In this document: piece by piece, positions 1 through 7,167 of the stretch
Layout of the letters: each line of letters starts with the position of its first letter
How positions within the stretch are numbered: the stretch's first letter is position 1
Source: JALZBL01 sp040004775
Lineage (GTDB): Bacteria; Actinomycetota; Actinomycetes; Mycobacteriales; Jatrophihabitantaceae
Length of the DNA: 14,034 nt
Reading direction: 5' to 3'
Assembly: GCA_040004775.1 (NCBI GenBank)
Contig: JBDUAD010000073.1
Span: 1 to 14,034 of the forward strand
Made by a program: the position numbers and the translations under genes
Notes under the pieces: generated by a model
Told to the model about the DNA's origin: nothing
The model's database searches: none
Seen by the model: the letters and a program-made list of their open reading frames with translations, nothing else

Positions 1-597
1 ATCCGCCAGCTCGGTATCCGGCTCAAGCTCAACCCGCTGCGCGACGTCATCCGCGGCAAGCGGCTGGTCGTGGTCGACGACTCCATCGTGCGGGGCAACA
101 CCCAGCGGGCGCTGATCCGGATGCTGCGCGAGGCCGGCGCGGTCGAGGTGCACGTGCGCATCGCCTCGCCGCCGGTCAAGTGGCCCTGCTTCTACGGCAT
201 CGACTTCGCCTCTAAGGCCGAGCTGCTGGCCGCCGGGCTGGACGAGGCCGGCATCCGGGCCTCGATCGGCGCCGACACGCTCGGCTACGTGTCCCTGGAG
301 GGGCTCGTCGCGGCCAGCGAGCAGCCCAAGACCCGGCTGTGCCGGGCCTGTTTCGACGGGCATTACCCGATCCCACTGCCCGACATCGTCGGCAAGCACG
401 TGCTCGAGGGCATCGAGCGCACGGTGGTCGGCAACGGATCGGCGCGCGCGGACAAGCATCTGCCGATGCTTTCCGAGACGATGGGCGGGCGGCCCGAGAC
501 GATCGGCGGCCGCCTGGTCGATCCGGTAGCTCTGGTGGCCGGCGGTAGCGCCAGCCCGGCCGAGGACGACTTCATCCCCGCCGTCCGGCGGCCGTGA
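1..597 (+). CDS. purF: Amidophosphoribosyltransferase, C-terminal part (5' truncated by window edge)
   Basis: This is the last 198 residues of the enzyme that makes 5-phosphoribosylamine from PRPP and glutamine, the first step of purine synthesis in the cytosol. The frame is open from base 1, and the stop is TGA at 595-597. Visible are the PRPP-binding loop VVVDDSIVRGNT (fragment residues 23-34) and cysteines in WPCFYG (Cys63) and CRACFDGHYP (Cys114 and Cys117). These match the Fe-S cluster ligands of Bacillus-type PurF, so this is probably the cluster-bearing form. The glutaminase half lies upstream of the window. The last 60 or so residues are a variable tail with no motif I recognise. The stop overlaps the purM start in a GTGA tetranucleotide, so the two genes are almost certainly co-transcribed and translationally coupled. 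Confidence 0.97.
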   Translation: MRQLGIRLKLNPLRDVIRGKRLVVVDDSIVRGNTQRALIRMLREAGAVEVHVRIASPPVKWPCFYGIDFASKAELLAAGLDEAGIRASIGADTLGYVSLEGLVAASEQPKTRLCRACFDGHYPIPLPDIVGKHVLEGIERTVVGNGSARADKHLPMLSETMGGRPETIGGRLVDPVALVAGGSASPAEDDFIPAVRRP

Positions 598-1700
598 GCC
601 ACCCGCACGATCCTCCGGCGCTGAGCGACCACCACCTGACCGCCGCTGCATCCGTGTCGTACGCCGCGGCCGGCGTCGACATCAAGGCCGGCGAGCACGC
701 GGTCGAGCTGATGAAGGCCGACGTAGCCCGCACCCGCCGGCCCGAGGTCATCGGCGACCTGGGAGGGTTCGCCGGCCTGTTCGCTCCCGACCTCAGCCGC
801 TTCCGCCGCCCGGTGCTGGCCACGTCGACCGACGGCGTCGGCACCAAGCTAGCCATCGCCCGGGCTCTGGACCGGCACGACACCGTGGGCATCGACCTGG
901 TGGCCATGGTGATCGACGACCTCGTCGTGGTCGGCGCCGAACCGCTGTTCCTCACCGACTACATCGCGGTGGGCAAGGTCGTGCCGGAACGAATCGCCGC
1001 GATCGTGGCCGGCATCGCCGAGGGCTGCGTGCAGGCCGGGTGCGCCCTGCTCGGTGGCGAGACGGCCGAGCACCCCGGCGTGATGGCCACCGACGACTAC
1101 GACATCAGCGCAGCCGGCACCGGCATCGTCGACGCCGACGACCTGCTCGGCCCGGACCGGGTCCGTCCGGGCGACGTCCTGGTCGCGATGGCCTCCTCGG
1201 GGCTGCACTCGAACGGCTACTCGCTGGTCCGGTCGGTGATCGCCTCAGCCGGACTGGGTCTTGATGATCGGCCACCGGAGCTGGGCGGAGTCACGCTGGG
1301 TGAAGAACTGCTCACGCCGACGCGGATCTACGCCCGCGATTGCCTGGCCCTCATCGCGGCCGGCGGGGTGAGAGCGCTGGCCCACGTCACCGGCGGCGGC
1401 CTGGCCGGGAACGTGGCCCGGGTGTTGCCCGGCACCCTGGACGCCACGGTGGACCGGTCCTCGTGGTCACCGCCGGCCGTGTTCGACTACCTGGGCGCCC
1501 GCGGCTCCATCGAGCAGGGCGAGCTGGAGACGGCGTTCAACCTGGGCGTCGGCATGGTCGCGGTGGTGGCGCCGGAACGGGCCGACGCCGCGGTCGATCT
1601 ACTGACCCGCCACGCAGTCCCGGCCTGGGTCGTCGGACAGGTGCAGAGCGGCCGCGGCCGGGTAGTCATGACCGGGGAGTACGCAGCACCGCTGGCGTGA
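594..1700 (+). CDS. purM: Phosphoribosylformylglycinamidine cyclo-ligase (AIR synthetase)
   Basis: PurM closes the imidazole ring: it converts FGAM and ATP to AIR in the fifth step of purine synthesis. The 368 residues fit the family length. Motifs seen in order are SYAAAGVDI (22-30), STDGVGTKL (78-86), the MVIDDLVVVGAEPLFLTDYIA stretch (about 105-125) and GGETAEHPG (154-162), all of the PurM/PurL ATP-grasp-like fold. The GTG start at 594 overlaps the purF stop (GTGA), and no other start fits better. The family N terminus at about residue 15 is already in frame. The stop is TGA at 1698-1700. It is followed by tandem palindromic repeats that could terminate transcription. Confidence 0.97.
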   Translation: MSHPHDPPALSDHHLTAAASVSYAAAGVDIKAGEHAVELMKADVARTRRPEVIGDLGGFAGLFAPDLSRFRRPVLATSTDGVGTKLAIARALDRHDTVGIDLVAMVIDDLVVVGAEPLFLTDYIAVGKVVPERIAAIVAGIAEGCVQAGCALLGGETAEHPGVMATDDYDISAAGTGIVDADDLLGPDRVRPGDVLVAMASSGLHSNGYSLVRSVIASAGLGLDDRPPELGGVTLGEELLTPTRIYARDCLALIAAGGVRALAHVTGGGLAGNVARVLPGTLDATVDRSSWSPPAVFDYLGARGSIEQGELETAFNLGVGMVAVVAPERADAAVDLLTRHAVPAWVVGQVQSGRGRVVMTGEYAAPLA

Positions 1701-1737
1701 GCCGGCGGTGGTCGGTCGGCCGACAGCAGGCTGGCCA

Positions 1738-1779
1738 GAGCCGGCTAACGGGAGCCGGCTAGCGGGAGCCGGCTAGCGA
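1738..1779. repeat. Three tandem 14-bp units with palindromic core; possible shared terminator
   Basis: Three near-identical 14-base units lie head to tail at 1738-1751, 1752-1765 and 1766-1779. Each contains the self-complementary octamer AGCCGGCT, and they differ by one or two bases. Neighbouring octamers can pair into 8-bp GC stems with a 6-base loop, for example 1739-1746 with 1753-1760. The array lies between the convergent purM and DUF3073 genes, and its third unit contains the DUF3073 stop codon (1773-1775). I infer a bidirectional terminator or transcription roadblock. There is no U-run. Confidence 0.6.
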
Positions 1780-1964
1780 GAGCCCGACGCCCAGCGCTCG
1801 AGATCGTCGGTGTCGCTGCCGTCGTCAGTCTCGTCGAAGGAGCCGTGCGGGCCCGACGGGGACCCGAGCTCACGCTGCAGCGAGTCCAGGTCGGTAGCTG
1901 GGGTGTTGTACTTCAAGTCGCGGGCCACCTTCTGCTGCTTGGCCTTCGCACGGCCTCGCCCCAT
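1773..1964 (-). CDS. DUF3073 family small acidic protein
   Basis: This gene encodes a 63-residue protein. The basic N terminus MGRGRAKAKQQKVARDLKY and the short conserved patch around YNTPATDLDSLQREL (residues 19-33) are those of the actinobacterial DUF3073 family. The C-terminal half is acidic and low in complexity (DETDDGSDTDDLERW). Function is unknown. No membrane segment or signal peptide is present. The ATG at 1964 has a good ribosome binding site, GAGGGGG, about 6 bases upstream on the minus strand. It converges on purM and diverges from bldC. The purM/DUF3073/bldC grouping is common in Actinomycetota, which supports the call. Confidence 0.9.
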   Translation of the reverse strand: MGRGRAKAKQQKVARDLKYNTPATDLDSLQRELGSPSGPHGSFDETDDGSDTDDLERWASGSR

Positions 1965-2250
1965 GGCTCGACCCCCTCGTTCGCGTCATCCGCTGGCGCC
2001 GAGGTTGTACGACGTCGCGGGCAGGTGTGTGTGTGTCTCGTTCCGCCAGACTACCTCCCGTCCCGACATGCCCGCGGCGCGCCCGGCGCGGCCGAAATGA
2101 CGCCGGTCAGCCGGTTCCCGGGGTCAGCTCGGCCGCCGGGGTGGTTGACAAAAACTGGCGTGATCGACGGCGAACTCGGGCATACTGCGACGAGGGGGAC
2201 CGGTCGGACCCATCGCCAGGTGCGTGCGCCGGTCCGGAAAGGACGCCGCG
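1965..2250. other. Intergenic region between divergent DUF3073 and bldC
   Basis: This stretch of 286 bases has no convincing gene. It should contain the divergent promoters of DUF3073 and bldC. Landmarks are a (GT)6 dinucleotide run at 2025-2036, 60-70 bases upstream of the DUF3073 start, a perfect -35-like TTGACA at 2145-2150, and a -10-like CATACT at 2181-2186. Confidence 0.6.
2145..2186 (+). promoter_or_regulatory. Possible bldC promoter elements
   Basis: TTGACA (2145-2150) is a perfect -35 hexamer and CATACT (2181-2186) matches the -10 consensus at five of six positions. They are 30 bases apart, so they cannot form one standard sigma-70 promoter. Either each belongs to a different promoter or one is fortuitous. 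CATACT is 65 bases upstream of the bldC start, a reasonable distance for a bldC -10. Confidence 0.25.
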
Positions 2251-2463
2251 ATGGCCACCACCAGGTTGCGACCCGACTCTGAGTCCTTGCTCACGCCGTC
2301 CGAGGTAGCCACGTTGTTCCGGGTCGACCCCAAGACGGTGACCCGCTGGGCCAAGGCGGGCAAGCTGGCTTCGATCCGGACGCTCGGCGGCCACCGCCGC
2401 TACCGGGAGTCCGAGGTTCGCCAACTGCTGGCCGGCAACACGACGGAGCATCTCTCGGACTGA
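2251..2463 (+). CDS. bldC: BldC, MerR-type DNA-binding developmental regulator
   Basis: BldC is a 70-residue stand-alone winged-helix DNA-binding protein of the MerR class, with no effector domain. In Streptomyces it binds DNA cooperatively as head-to-tail monomers and delays entry into development. The sequence LLTPSEVATLFRVDPKTVTRW (13-33) is the helix-turn-helix and GKLASIRTLGGHRRY (37-51) is the wing; both are nearly invariant in BldC. I chose ATG 2251 over GTG 2224 because GGAAAGGA (2236-2243) sits 7 bases upstream and the length then matches known BldC (about 68 residues). It stands alone downstream of the divergent DUF3073 gene and is followed by a GC hairpin. Confidence 0.95.
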   Translation: MATTRLRPDSESLLTPSEVATLFRVDPKTVTRWAKAGKLASIRTLGGHRRYRESEVRQLLAGNTTEHLSD

Positions 2464-2496
2464 CCGTTGGCTCGGCGGGCGGGCGGCATCGACTGA

Positions 2497-2515
2497 CCTT
2501 CGGCGTGCCCGAAGG
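2497..2515 (+). terminator. GC-rich hairpin after bldC
   Basis: This is a perfect 7-bp inverted repeat, CCTTCGG (2497-2503) and CCGAAGG (2509-2515), with a 5-base loop, 34 bases after the bldC stop. No U-tract follows, which is usual for actinobacterial terminators. It separates bldC from the methyltransferase gene. Confidence 0.5.
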
Positions 2516-2590
2516 CGCGCAGGAGCCAGCGATAAGGGCGGCCCGGATCTGGGTAGGGTCTGCACGTCCCCCACGCCCGGAGGTTTTCCG

Positions 2591-3340
2591 TTGGATCGCC
2601 ACGAGTTCCTCACTGCGCTGCACCGAGTGGTGCGTCCGCGCACCTACCTCGAGATCGGCGTCAACGACGGCACGAGCCTGGCCCTGTCCCGGGTTCCGAC
2701 GGTGGCCATCGACCCCGCGTTCAAGGTGACCAAGGAGATCAGCACCGACGTGCACCTGGTGCGGGCGACCAGCGACGAGTTCTTCGCCCGGCGGGAGCCC
2801 CTGGCCCGATTGCCCCGGCCGACGGTGGACCTGTCCTTCATCGACGGCATGCACCTGAGCGAGTACGCCCTGCGTGACTTCATGAACATCGAGCGCTACA
2901 CCGAGCCGGGCAGCGTGATCATGCTGGACGACATGCTGCCCCGCAACGTCGAGGAAGCCGCGCGCAACCGGCAGACGCGGTTCTGGACCGGTGACGTCTA
3001 CAAGCTGCTCGAGGCCCTACGTCGCTACCGTCCCGACCTCATCTCCCTCGAGGTCAACACCCGAGGCTCTGGCACCGGGCTGGTGCTCCTTCCCGACGCC
3101 TCGTCGACCGTGCTGTCCGAGCACTACGACGACCTGGTCGCCGAGATGGTCACTCCAGACCCGCAGGACGTTCCGGCCGAGGTCCTGGGGCGCACGCGCG
3201 CCGTGGACCCTGAGCAGATCATCGACAGCCCGGTGTGGCTGGAGTTGGCCCGCTTGCGCCGCCGGCGCCGACCGGCCCCGCGCGAGGAGTTCGAGCAGGT
3301 CTACGCCGGCGCCGGATGGGCGCTGGCTCACTCTGTGTGA
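2591..3340 (+). CDS. Class I SAM-dependent methyltransferase (Methyltransf_24-like)
   Basis: The 249-residue protein has a class I methyltransferase core. The SAM-binding glycine motif is YLEIGVNDGTSL (19-30), the acidic residue after strand 2 is in VAIDP (38-42), DLSFIDGMH (80-88) fits motif IV of the Methyltransf_24 group, and MLDDMLPRN (111-119) follows. That group includes sugar and antibiotic O-methyltransferases; the substrate here is unknown. It has no membrane segment, so it is cytosolic. The TTG start at 2591 is supported by GGAGG at 2579-2583, 7 bases upstream, and by the conserved N-terminal helix beginning right there. A -10-like TAGGGT lies at 2554-2559. It heads a same-strand run with the 168-residue protein and the GT-C transferase, which suggests glycan methylation, but that is inference. 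Confidence 0.85.
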   Translation: MDRHEFLTALHRVVRPRTYLEIGVNDGTSLALSRVPTVAIDPAFKVTKEISTDVHLVRATSDEFFARREPLARLPRPTVDLSFIDGMHLSEYALRDFMNIERYTEPGSVIMLDDMLPRNVEEAARNRQTRFWTGDVYKLLEALRRYRPDLISLEVNTRGSGTGLVLLPDASSTVLSEHYDDLVAEMVTPDPQDVPAEVLGRTRAVDPEQIIDSPVWLELARLRRRRRPAPREEFEQVYAGAGWALAHSV

Positions 3341-3375
3341 CCGCCAGCCCGGACCGACCACTGACGAGGAGCACC

Positions 3376-3882
3376 ATGCCAACCAAGGCGCCCAACATCG
3401 GCCTCCCGCTGAGCTACGCCAACCGCAAGGCCGGCGTGGTTCACGTGCGCCTGCACCTGACCGACTTCGCCGACGACGGCCCCCGCCAGGTCACCGTCCG
3501 GGCCCGCGGCCCGAAGGGCGCGAGCGTCGACGCACCGGGCACGGTGGAGCCCACACCGGCCGGGCAGATAATGCACGCGTCCGTCCCGGCCGACCAGCTC
3601 TCGGCCGGCGCCTGGCGGATCGCCCTGCGCGTCAGTCCTGACGCGCGCTTCGTCGACACCGATGCCCGCGTCCTGGTGGCCGATCCCAATCCGATTGCCC
3701 TGCTGCTGGGACCGATTCCGACGTCCACGTTGCCGCCGCCGCGCCGCTCGAGAAGCACCCAGCAGAAGATCGTCCATTCCGGCGGGCATTTGCTCGACCG
3801 TGCGCTGTCGGTCCTCCCGCCGGTCACCGCGGACCGCTCGCGCGAGACCGTGCGCCGGGTGGCCCGGCGGGTCCTGCCCTAA
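3376..3882 (+). CDS. Unrecognised 168-residue protein, probable beta-sandwich domain
   Basis: I do not recognise this family. The ATG at 3376 is chosen because GAGGA (3366-3370) precedes it by 5 bases; a longer frame upstream overlaps the methyltransferase and is rejected. Residues 15-110 alternate hydrophobic and polar residues (VVHVRLHLTD, QVTVRARG, WRIALRVS, ARVLVAD), which looks like an Ig-like or carbohydrate-binding beta sandwich. Then comes a proline-rich link (TSTLPPPRR, about 116-124) and a basic, probably helical C terminus ending RVARRVLP. There is no signal peptide or membrane helix. It lies 35 bases after the methyltransferase and 17 bases before the GT-C gene, so it is probably co-transcribed with both and works with one of them. 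Confidence 0.75.
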   Translation: MPTKAPNIGLPLSYANRKAGVVHVRLHLTDFADDGPRQVTVRARGPKGASVDAPGTVEPTPAGQIMHASVPADQLSAGAWRIALRVSPDARFVDTDARVLVADPNPIALLLGPIPTSTLPPPRRSRSTQQKIVHSGGHLLDRALSVLPPVTADRSRETVRRVARRVLP

Positions 3883-3899
3883 TTACCCGCGGCCCGGCC

Positions 3900-5501
3900 G
3901 TGCTCCGGCGTCATCCGCGGGCGGTGGTCGCCCTTGTCGCCATGGCCGCGTTCGCGGTCAAGGTGGTGCTGGCCACGCGGACCGCCGGCACGCAGGACAT
4001 CCGGGCCTGGACCTGGTTCGCCGAGGGTGTGCGCAGCCGCGGTCCGGTTGGGGTGTACGCCATCGACTTCGCCGGGCAGCATCGCGGCCAGTACAACCAT
4101 CCGCCGCTGGTCGGCTACCTGCTCGAGGGCGTCAACGCCCTGGCCGATCTCGGCGTCCCGCTGCGGGTGACCATCCGCCTACTGTCCAGCGCGGCCGACG
4201 TCGGCTCGGCCCTGCTGCTGTTCTCCCTGCTGCGGCGCCGGGTGCCATTGTCGACCGCGCTGTTCAGTGGCGTCGCGGTGGCCGCCAGTCCCGTACTCGT
4301 ACTGGTGTCGGGCTATCACGGCAACACCGACCCGGTGTTCATGATGCTGGTGCTGCTGGCCACCTACCTCGTCGCCGACCGGCAGCGCCCGGGGCTCGGC
4401 GGCGTGGGGCTGGCCGCGGCGGTTGGGATCAAGCTGATCCCGGTGATCGTCGCGCCGGTGCTTCTGGCCTTCCTGCTGCGCCGGTCCGGCCCAGCGGCAC
4501 GCCGGGCCGGCATCGTCTTCCTGTCCGCCTTCCTGGCCACCTCGGCCCTGCTGTGGGTCCCGGCGGTGATCGGCCACTGGGCGGCACTGCGCCAGAACGT
4601 GCTCGGTTACGTCGGGGTCGATACCCGCCCGTGGGGGTTGGTCCACTTCGCCGACATGGCCGGCGCGTCGACAGTTGCGTCAGCCCTGGTGCATCCCGGC
4701 GCCCGCGTGGTGGTGGCGATCTGCGCGCTGCTCCCGGCGGTCCGGGTCTGGCGCCATCCCGAGGACGTGGTCGGCGCGGTGGCGCTGGCCCTGGCCGGTT
4801 TCCTGCTGCTGTCGCCGGCCTTCGGAGTGCAGTACGTCGTGTGGGCGTTGGCGCCGCTGTACCTGCTCGAGGTCTGGTCCGGCGTCGTGTTCGATCTCGC
4901 CGCTGCGCTGGTGCTGTTCGTCGTGTACGACCGGTGGAACGGTGGCCTGCCGTGGGTGCGGGTGGCCATCGCCCAGCCCTGGACTCGATGGGAGGAGACG
5001 CTGGCCGCGCTCCTGTGGGCCCTGCTGGCCGTCGCCGTCGGGCGGGCGGTCATATCCCGTACCGGTTATGAAGTCGGCTCAGCCCGAGCCAGGCCGGCAG
5101 TGGGCTCAACCGTGCCCGGGACTCATGGTCACCACGACGATGAGCCCGACGACGACGAGACCGGAGCCGAACACCGTCCAGCCATTGGCCTTCTCGCCGA
5201 GAACGAACACGCTGGCCGAGAGGATCGCCAGGTAGCCGAGGGCATTGAACGGATAGGCGACGTTCAATGGCACCCGAGACAGCGTCAGGAGCCAGGCCAC
5301 GGCCGAGATCCCGAACACGAGCAACCCCAGCCACACCCAGGCGTTGCCGACCGCCTGCGTCGCGAGGGACGCGCCCCGCACCTTGGCCGACTCCGCGCTC
5401 TGGGCCATGGCGTGCTTGAGGATCACCTGCCCGGTGGCCGCCAGCCCCACCGCGAACAGCAGGACGGCCAAGTTGGCCAGGCTCATACGGACCTTTCCTG
5501 A
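3900..5501 (+). CDS. Polytopic GT-C fold glycosyltransferase (ALG6/ALG8 or GT87-like) with dubious C-terminal tail
   Basis: An integral membrane protein with roughly ten hydrophobic segments between residues 8 and 385. Early loop features are those of polyprenyl-phosphate-sugar-dependent GT-C enzymes: an Asp in TQDIRAW (residue 33) and QYNHPPL (64-70) in the first outer loop, GYHGNTDPVF (138-147) resembling the ALG6/ALG8 pattern, and GIKLIPVI (176-183). It would move a sugar from a lipid carrier to an acceptor outside the membrane; donor and acceptor are unknown. GTG 3900 is the likely start, though its ribosome binding site is weak; ATG 3942 is an alternative inside the first helix. Membrane-protein-like sequence ends near base 5070. 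The remaining 140 residues are hydrophilic, rich in His, Glu and Arg, and lie antisense to the flippase gene, so they may be a lost stop codon or a sequencing slip. Confidence 0.8.
   Translation: MLRRHPRAVVALVAMAAFAVKVVLATRTAGTQDIRAWTWFAEGVRSRGPVGVYAIDFAGQHRGQYNHPPLVGYLLEGVNALADLGVPLRVTIRLLSSAADVGSALLLFSLLRRRVPLSTALFSGVAVAASPVLVLVSGYHGNTDPVFMMLVLLATYLVADRQRPGLGGVGLAAAVGIKLIPVIVAPVLLAFLLRRSGPAARRAGIVFLSAFLATSALLWVPAVIGHWAALRQNVLGYVGVDTRPWGLVHFADMAGASTVASALVHPGARVVVAICALLPAVRVWRHPEDVVGAVALALAGFLLLSPAFGVQYVVWALAPLYLLEVWSGVVFDLAAALVLFVVYDRWNGGLPWVRVAIAQPWTRWEETLAALLWALLAVAVGRAVISRTGYEVGSARARPAVGSTVPGTHGHHDDEPDDDETGAEHRPAIGLLAENEHAGREDRQVAEGIERIGDVQWHPRQRQEPGHGRDPEHEQPQPHPGVADRLRREGRAPHLGRLRALGHGVLEDHLPGGRQPHREQQDGQVGQAHTDLS
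5106..5486 (-). CDS. ArnE/ArnF-like SMR-fold transporter, probable lipid-linked sugar flippase
   Basis: A 126-residue protein with four predicted membrane helices (about 4-26, 50-68, 76-96, 104-122), as in the SMR/DMT superfamily. It lacks the TM1 glutamate of drug-exporting EmrE. It instead has GQVILKHA (19-26) and WLLTLSRVPLNVAYP (65-79), which resemble the E. coli ArnE patterns (recalled from memory, not aligned by tool). ArnE/ArnF flip a polyprenyl-phosphate amino sugar, so flipping a lipid-linked sugar is the likely job. I chose ATG 5486 because AGGAAAGG lies just upstream and the first helix begins at once. ATG 5537 is possible: it overlaps the upstream stop as TGATG but adds 17 unlike residues. 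It is second gene of an operon with the GT2-methyltransferase. Confidence 0.85.
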   Translation of the reverse strand: MSLANLAVLLFAVGLAATGQVILKHAMAQSAESAKVRGASLATQAVGNAWVWLGLLVFGISAVAWLLTLSRVPLNVAYPFNALGYLAILSASVFVLGEKANGWTVFGSGLVVVGLIVVVTMSPGHG

Positions 5502-5536
5502 CGGTGCGAATACGGCGGCTTCCGCTGGTCGGCGCA

Positions 5537-7033
5537 TCAGGCCGGCATGTCCCGCCGAAGCTGCACCGGTGCCGACGACGGATCCTCGGCACGGACGGAA
5601 TGCTGGGTGGCTTCCTGGGCGTGCGGAGTGAGGCGCAGGACGTGCTGATAGCCGAAGAGCGTGGGCCGGGCCCGGACGAGCAGGTCGTCCACCTTGCGCA
5701 CCGCCCGCAGCGGCTTAGGCGCGTCGCCGACCACCGCCCCCAGCGGCAGCCCGGTGGCGGCCTCGTCGATGATGTCGAACCCGGCCGCCCGCACGGTGCG
5801 GCGCAACGTCGTGCGGGTGAAGAAGCGCAGATGGGTGTTGTCGAGGATGCCCCGTCGGTCGTAACCGAAGCGGCCGGTCAGCACCCGCAGACGGGGATAC
5901 CAGTGGGCGAAGTTGGGCACCGACAGGAAGACCTGACCGCCCGGACGCAGCACGCCGGCGATCTGGCGCAGCAGCTCAGTCGGCCGCGACAGGTGCTCGA
6001 TCACGTCGCCGGCGACGACCAGGTCGTAGCGGCTGCCCACCTCCGGCGGTAAGCCCCGCTCGAGGTCGGCCACGAAGAACCGGTCGGTCCGTTCCCGCAC
6101 GCCGGGGATCTCGACGTAGTCCACGCCCGTGACGTGGTGGCCGGCGGCCCGGGCTCGCTCGGCGAAGTACCCGCCGGAGCAGCCTACGTCGAGGATGCGC
6201 GAGGGCGGCAGCGACTCGAGCATCGTCAACATCACCGCGTGGGAGGAGCCGTCGCCCTCCTTGAAGTCGTAGTCCTCCTGGTAGGGCACCCATTCCTGCG
6301 TGCCGAATCCCTTGACCGCGAGCTTGAAATCGACAACGTCCCGCACGACGTCCCGCGCGTACTGCAGGCCGTTCACGTAGCAGATCTCGTCGCCGTAGTA
6401 CGTCGGGATCGGGATCTCCACGATCCGGCCCCCGTGGTGGACGATCTGGGCGATGATCTGGGTGTCGAAGTCGAAGCCGTCGCTGTTGGCCTCGAACGGA
6501 ATGGCGGCCAGGGTCTTGGTGGCGTAGGCGCGGTAGCCCGAGTGGAACTCGGTCAGCTCCGTGCCGAGCATCGTATTCTCGAAGGTGGTCAGCACGCGAT
6601 TGCCCACTCGCTTGTAGAGCGGCATTCCGCCGGCCTTGGCCGCGCCGGGCAGCATCATCCGGGAGCCGAACACCGCGGCCAACTCGCCGTCCTCGAACGG
6701 CGCGATCATGTCCGGCAGGCTTTCCGGGGCGTACTGCCCGTCCCCGTGCAGCAGCACGACGATGTCGATGCCGTGCTCGATGGCCAGCCGGTACGCCGCC
6801 TTCTGGTTGCCGCCGTAGCCGAGATTTTTGGTGTGCCGCACGATCACGGTCCTGGTGGTACGCGTGCTCTCACCCCACGAGCGCGCGAGCTCGAACGTCT
6901 CGTCCTGGCTCGCGTCGTCGGAGACGATGATTTCGTCGATGCGCGGAAGAAACTCGACGGGAATCCGATCGAGCGTCTCGATCAGCGTCGACGCGGCGTT
7001 GTAGGCAACGACCACGATCCCGATGCGCGGCAC
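5537..7033 (-). CDS. GT2 glycosyltransferase fused to SAM methyltransferase
   Basis: A 498-residue two-domain protein. Residues 3-240 are a GT-A fold GT2 domain of the polyprenyl-phosphate sugar synthase type (DPM1/ArnC-like): IGIVVVAYNA (4-13), EIIVSDDASQDET (34-46), NLGYGGNQKA (70-79), and the metal-binding GDG (97-99). Residues 265-430 are a Methyltransf_23/11 domain: LDVGCSGG (281-288), GDVIEH (342-347), RPGGQVFLSVPN (363-374) and NTHLRFFT (399-406). No membrane helix is seen, so it probably works at the inner membrane face. GTG 7033 is the chosen start because the GT2 fold begins at residue 3; the frame runs open to 7210 but that stretch is Pro/Arg-rich and overlaps the marR promoter. 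No clear ribosome binding site is visible. The flippase follows directly. Confidence 0.88.
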   Translation of the reverse strand: MPRIGIVVVAYNAASTLIETLDRIPVEFLPRIDEIIVSDDASQDETFELARSWGESTRTTRTVIVRHTKNLGYGGNQKAAYRLAIEHGIDIVVLLHGDGQYAPESLPDMIAPFEDGELAAVFGSRMMLPGAAKAGGMPLYKRVGNRVLTTFENTMLGTELTEFHSGYRAYATKTLAAIPFEANSDGFDFDTQIIAQIVHHGGRIVEIPIPTYYGDEICYVNGLQYARDVVRDVVDFKLAVKGFGTQEWVPYQEDYDFKEGDGSSHAVMLTMLESLPPSRILDVGCSGGYFAERARAAGHHVTGVDYVEIPGVRERTDRFFVADLERGLPPEVGSRYDLVVAGDVIEHLSRPTELLRQIAGVLRPGGQVFLSVPNFAHWYPRLRVLTGRFGYDRRGILDNTHLRFFTRTTLRRTVRAAGFDIIDEAATGLPLGAVVGDAPKPLRAVRKVDDLLVRARPTLFGYQHVLRLTPHAQEATQHSVRAEDPSSAPVQLRRDMPA

Positions 7034-7167
7034 GCCAATAGTGTCCCATGCGTGCAGACCCGGGCGACTCCGTCGAGGAGCGCCCCCGCCCTCGGCGCCC
7101 ACCGGAAACGCTGCATCCGGCCCCCGAGGAGGCACAATCCGAGCGCACGCTGGGCTGACCGCGCGCA

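Noticed and set aside
2145..2186. A standard sigma-70 promoter made of TTGACA and CATACT
   Set aside because: The 30-base spacing is far from 16-19; they are listed only as possible separate elements.
2224..2250. GTG 2224 as the bldC start
   Set aside because: ATG 2251 has a ribosome binding site at the right distance, and the length and N terminus then agree with known BldC proteins.
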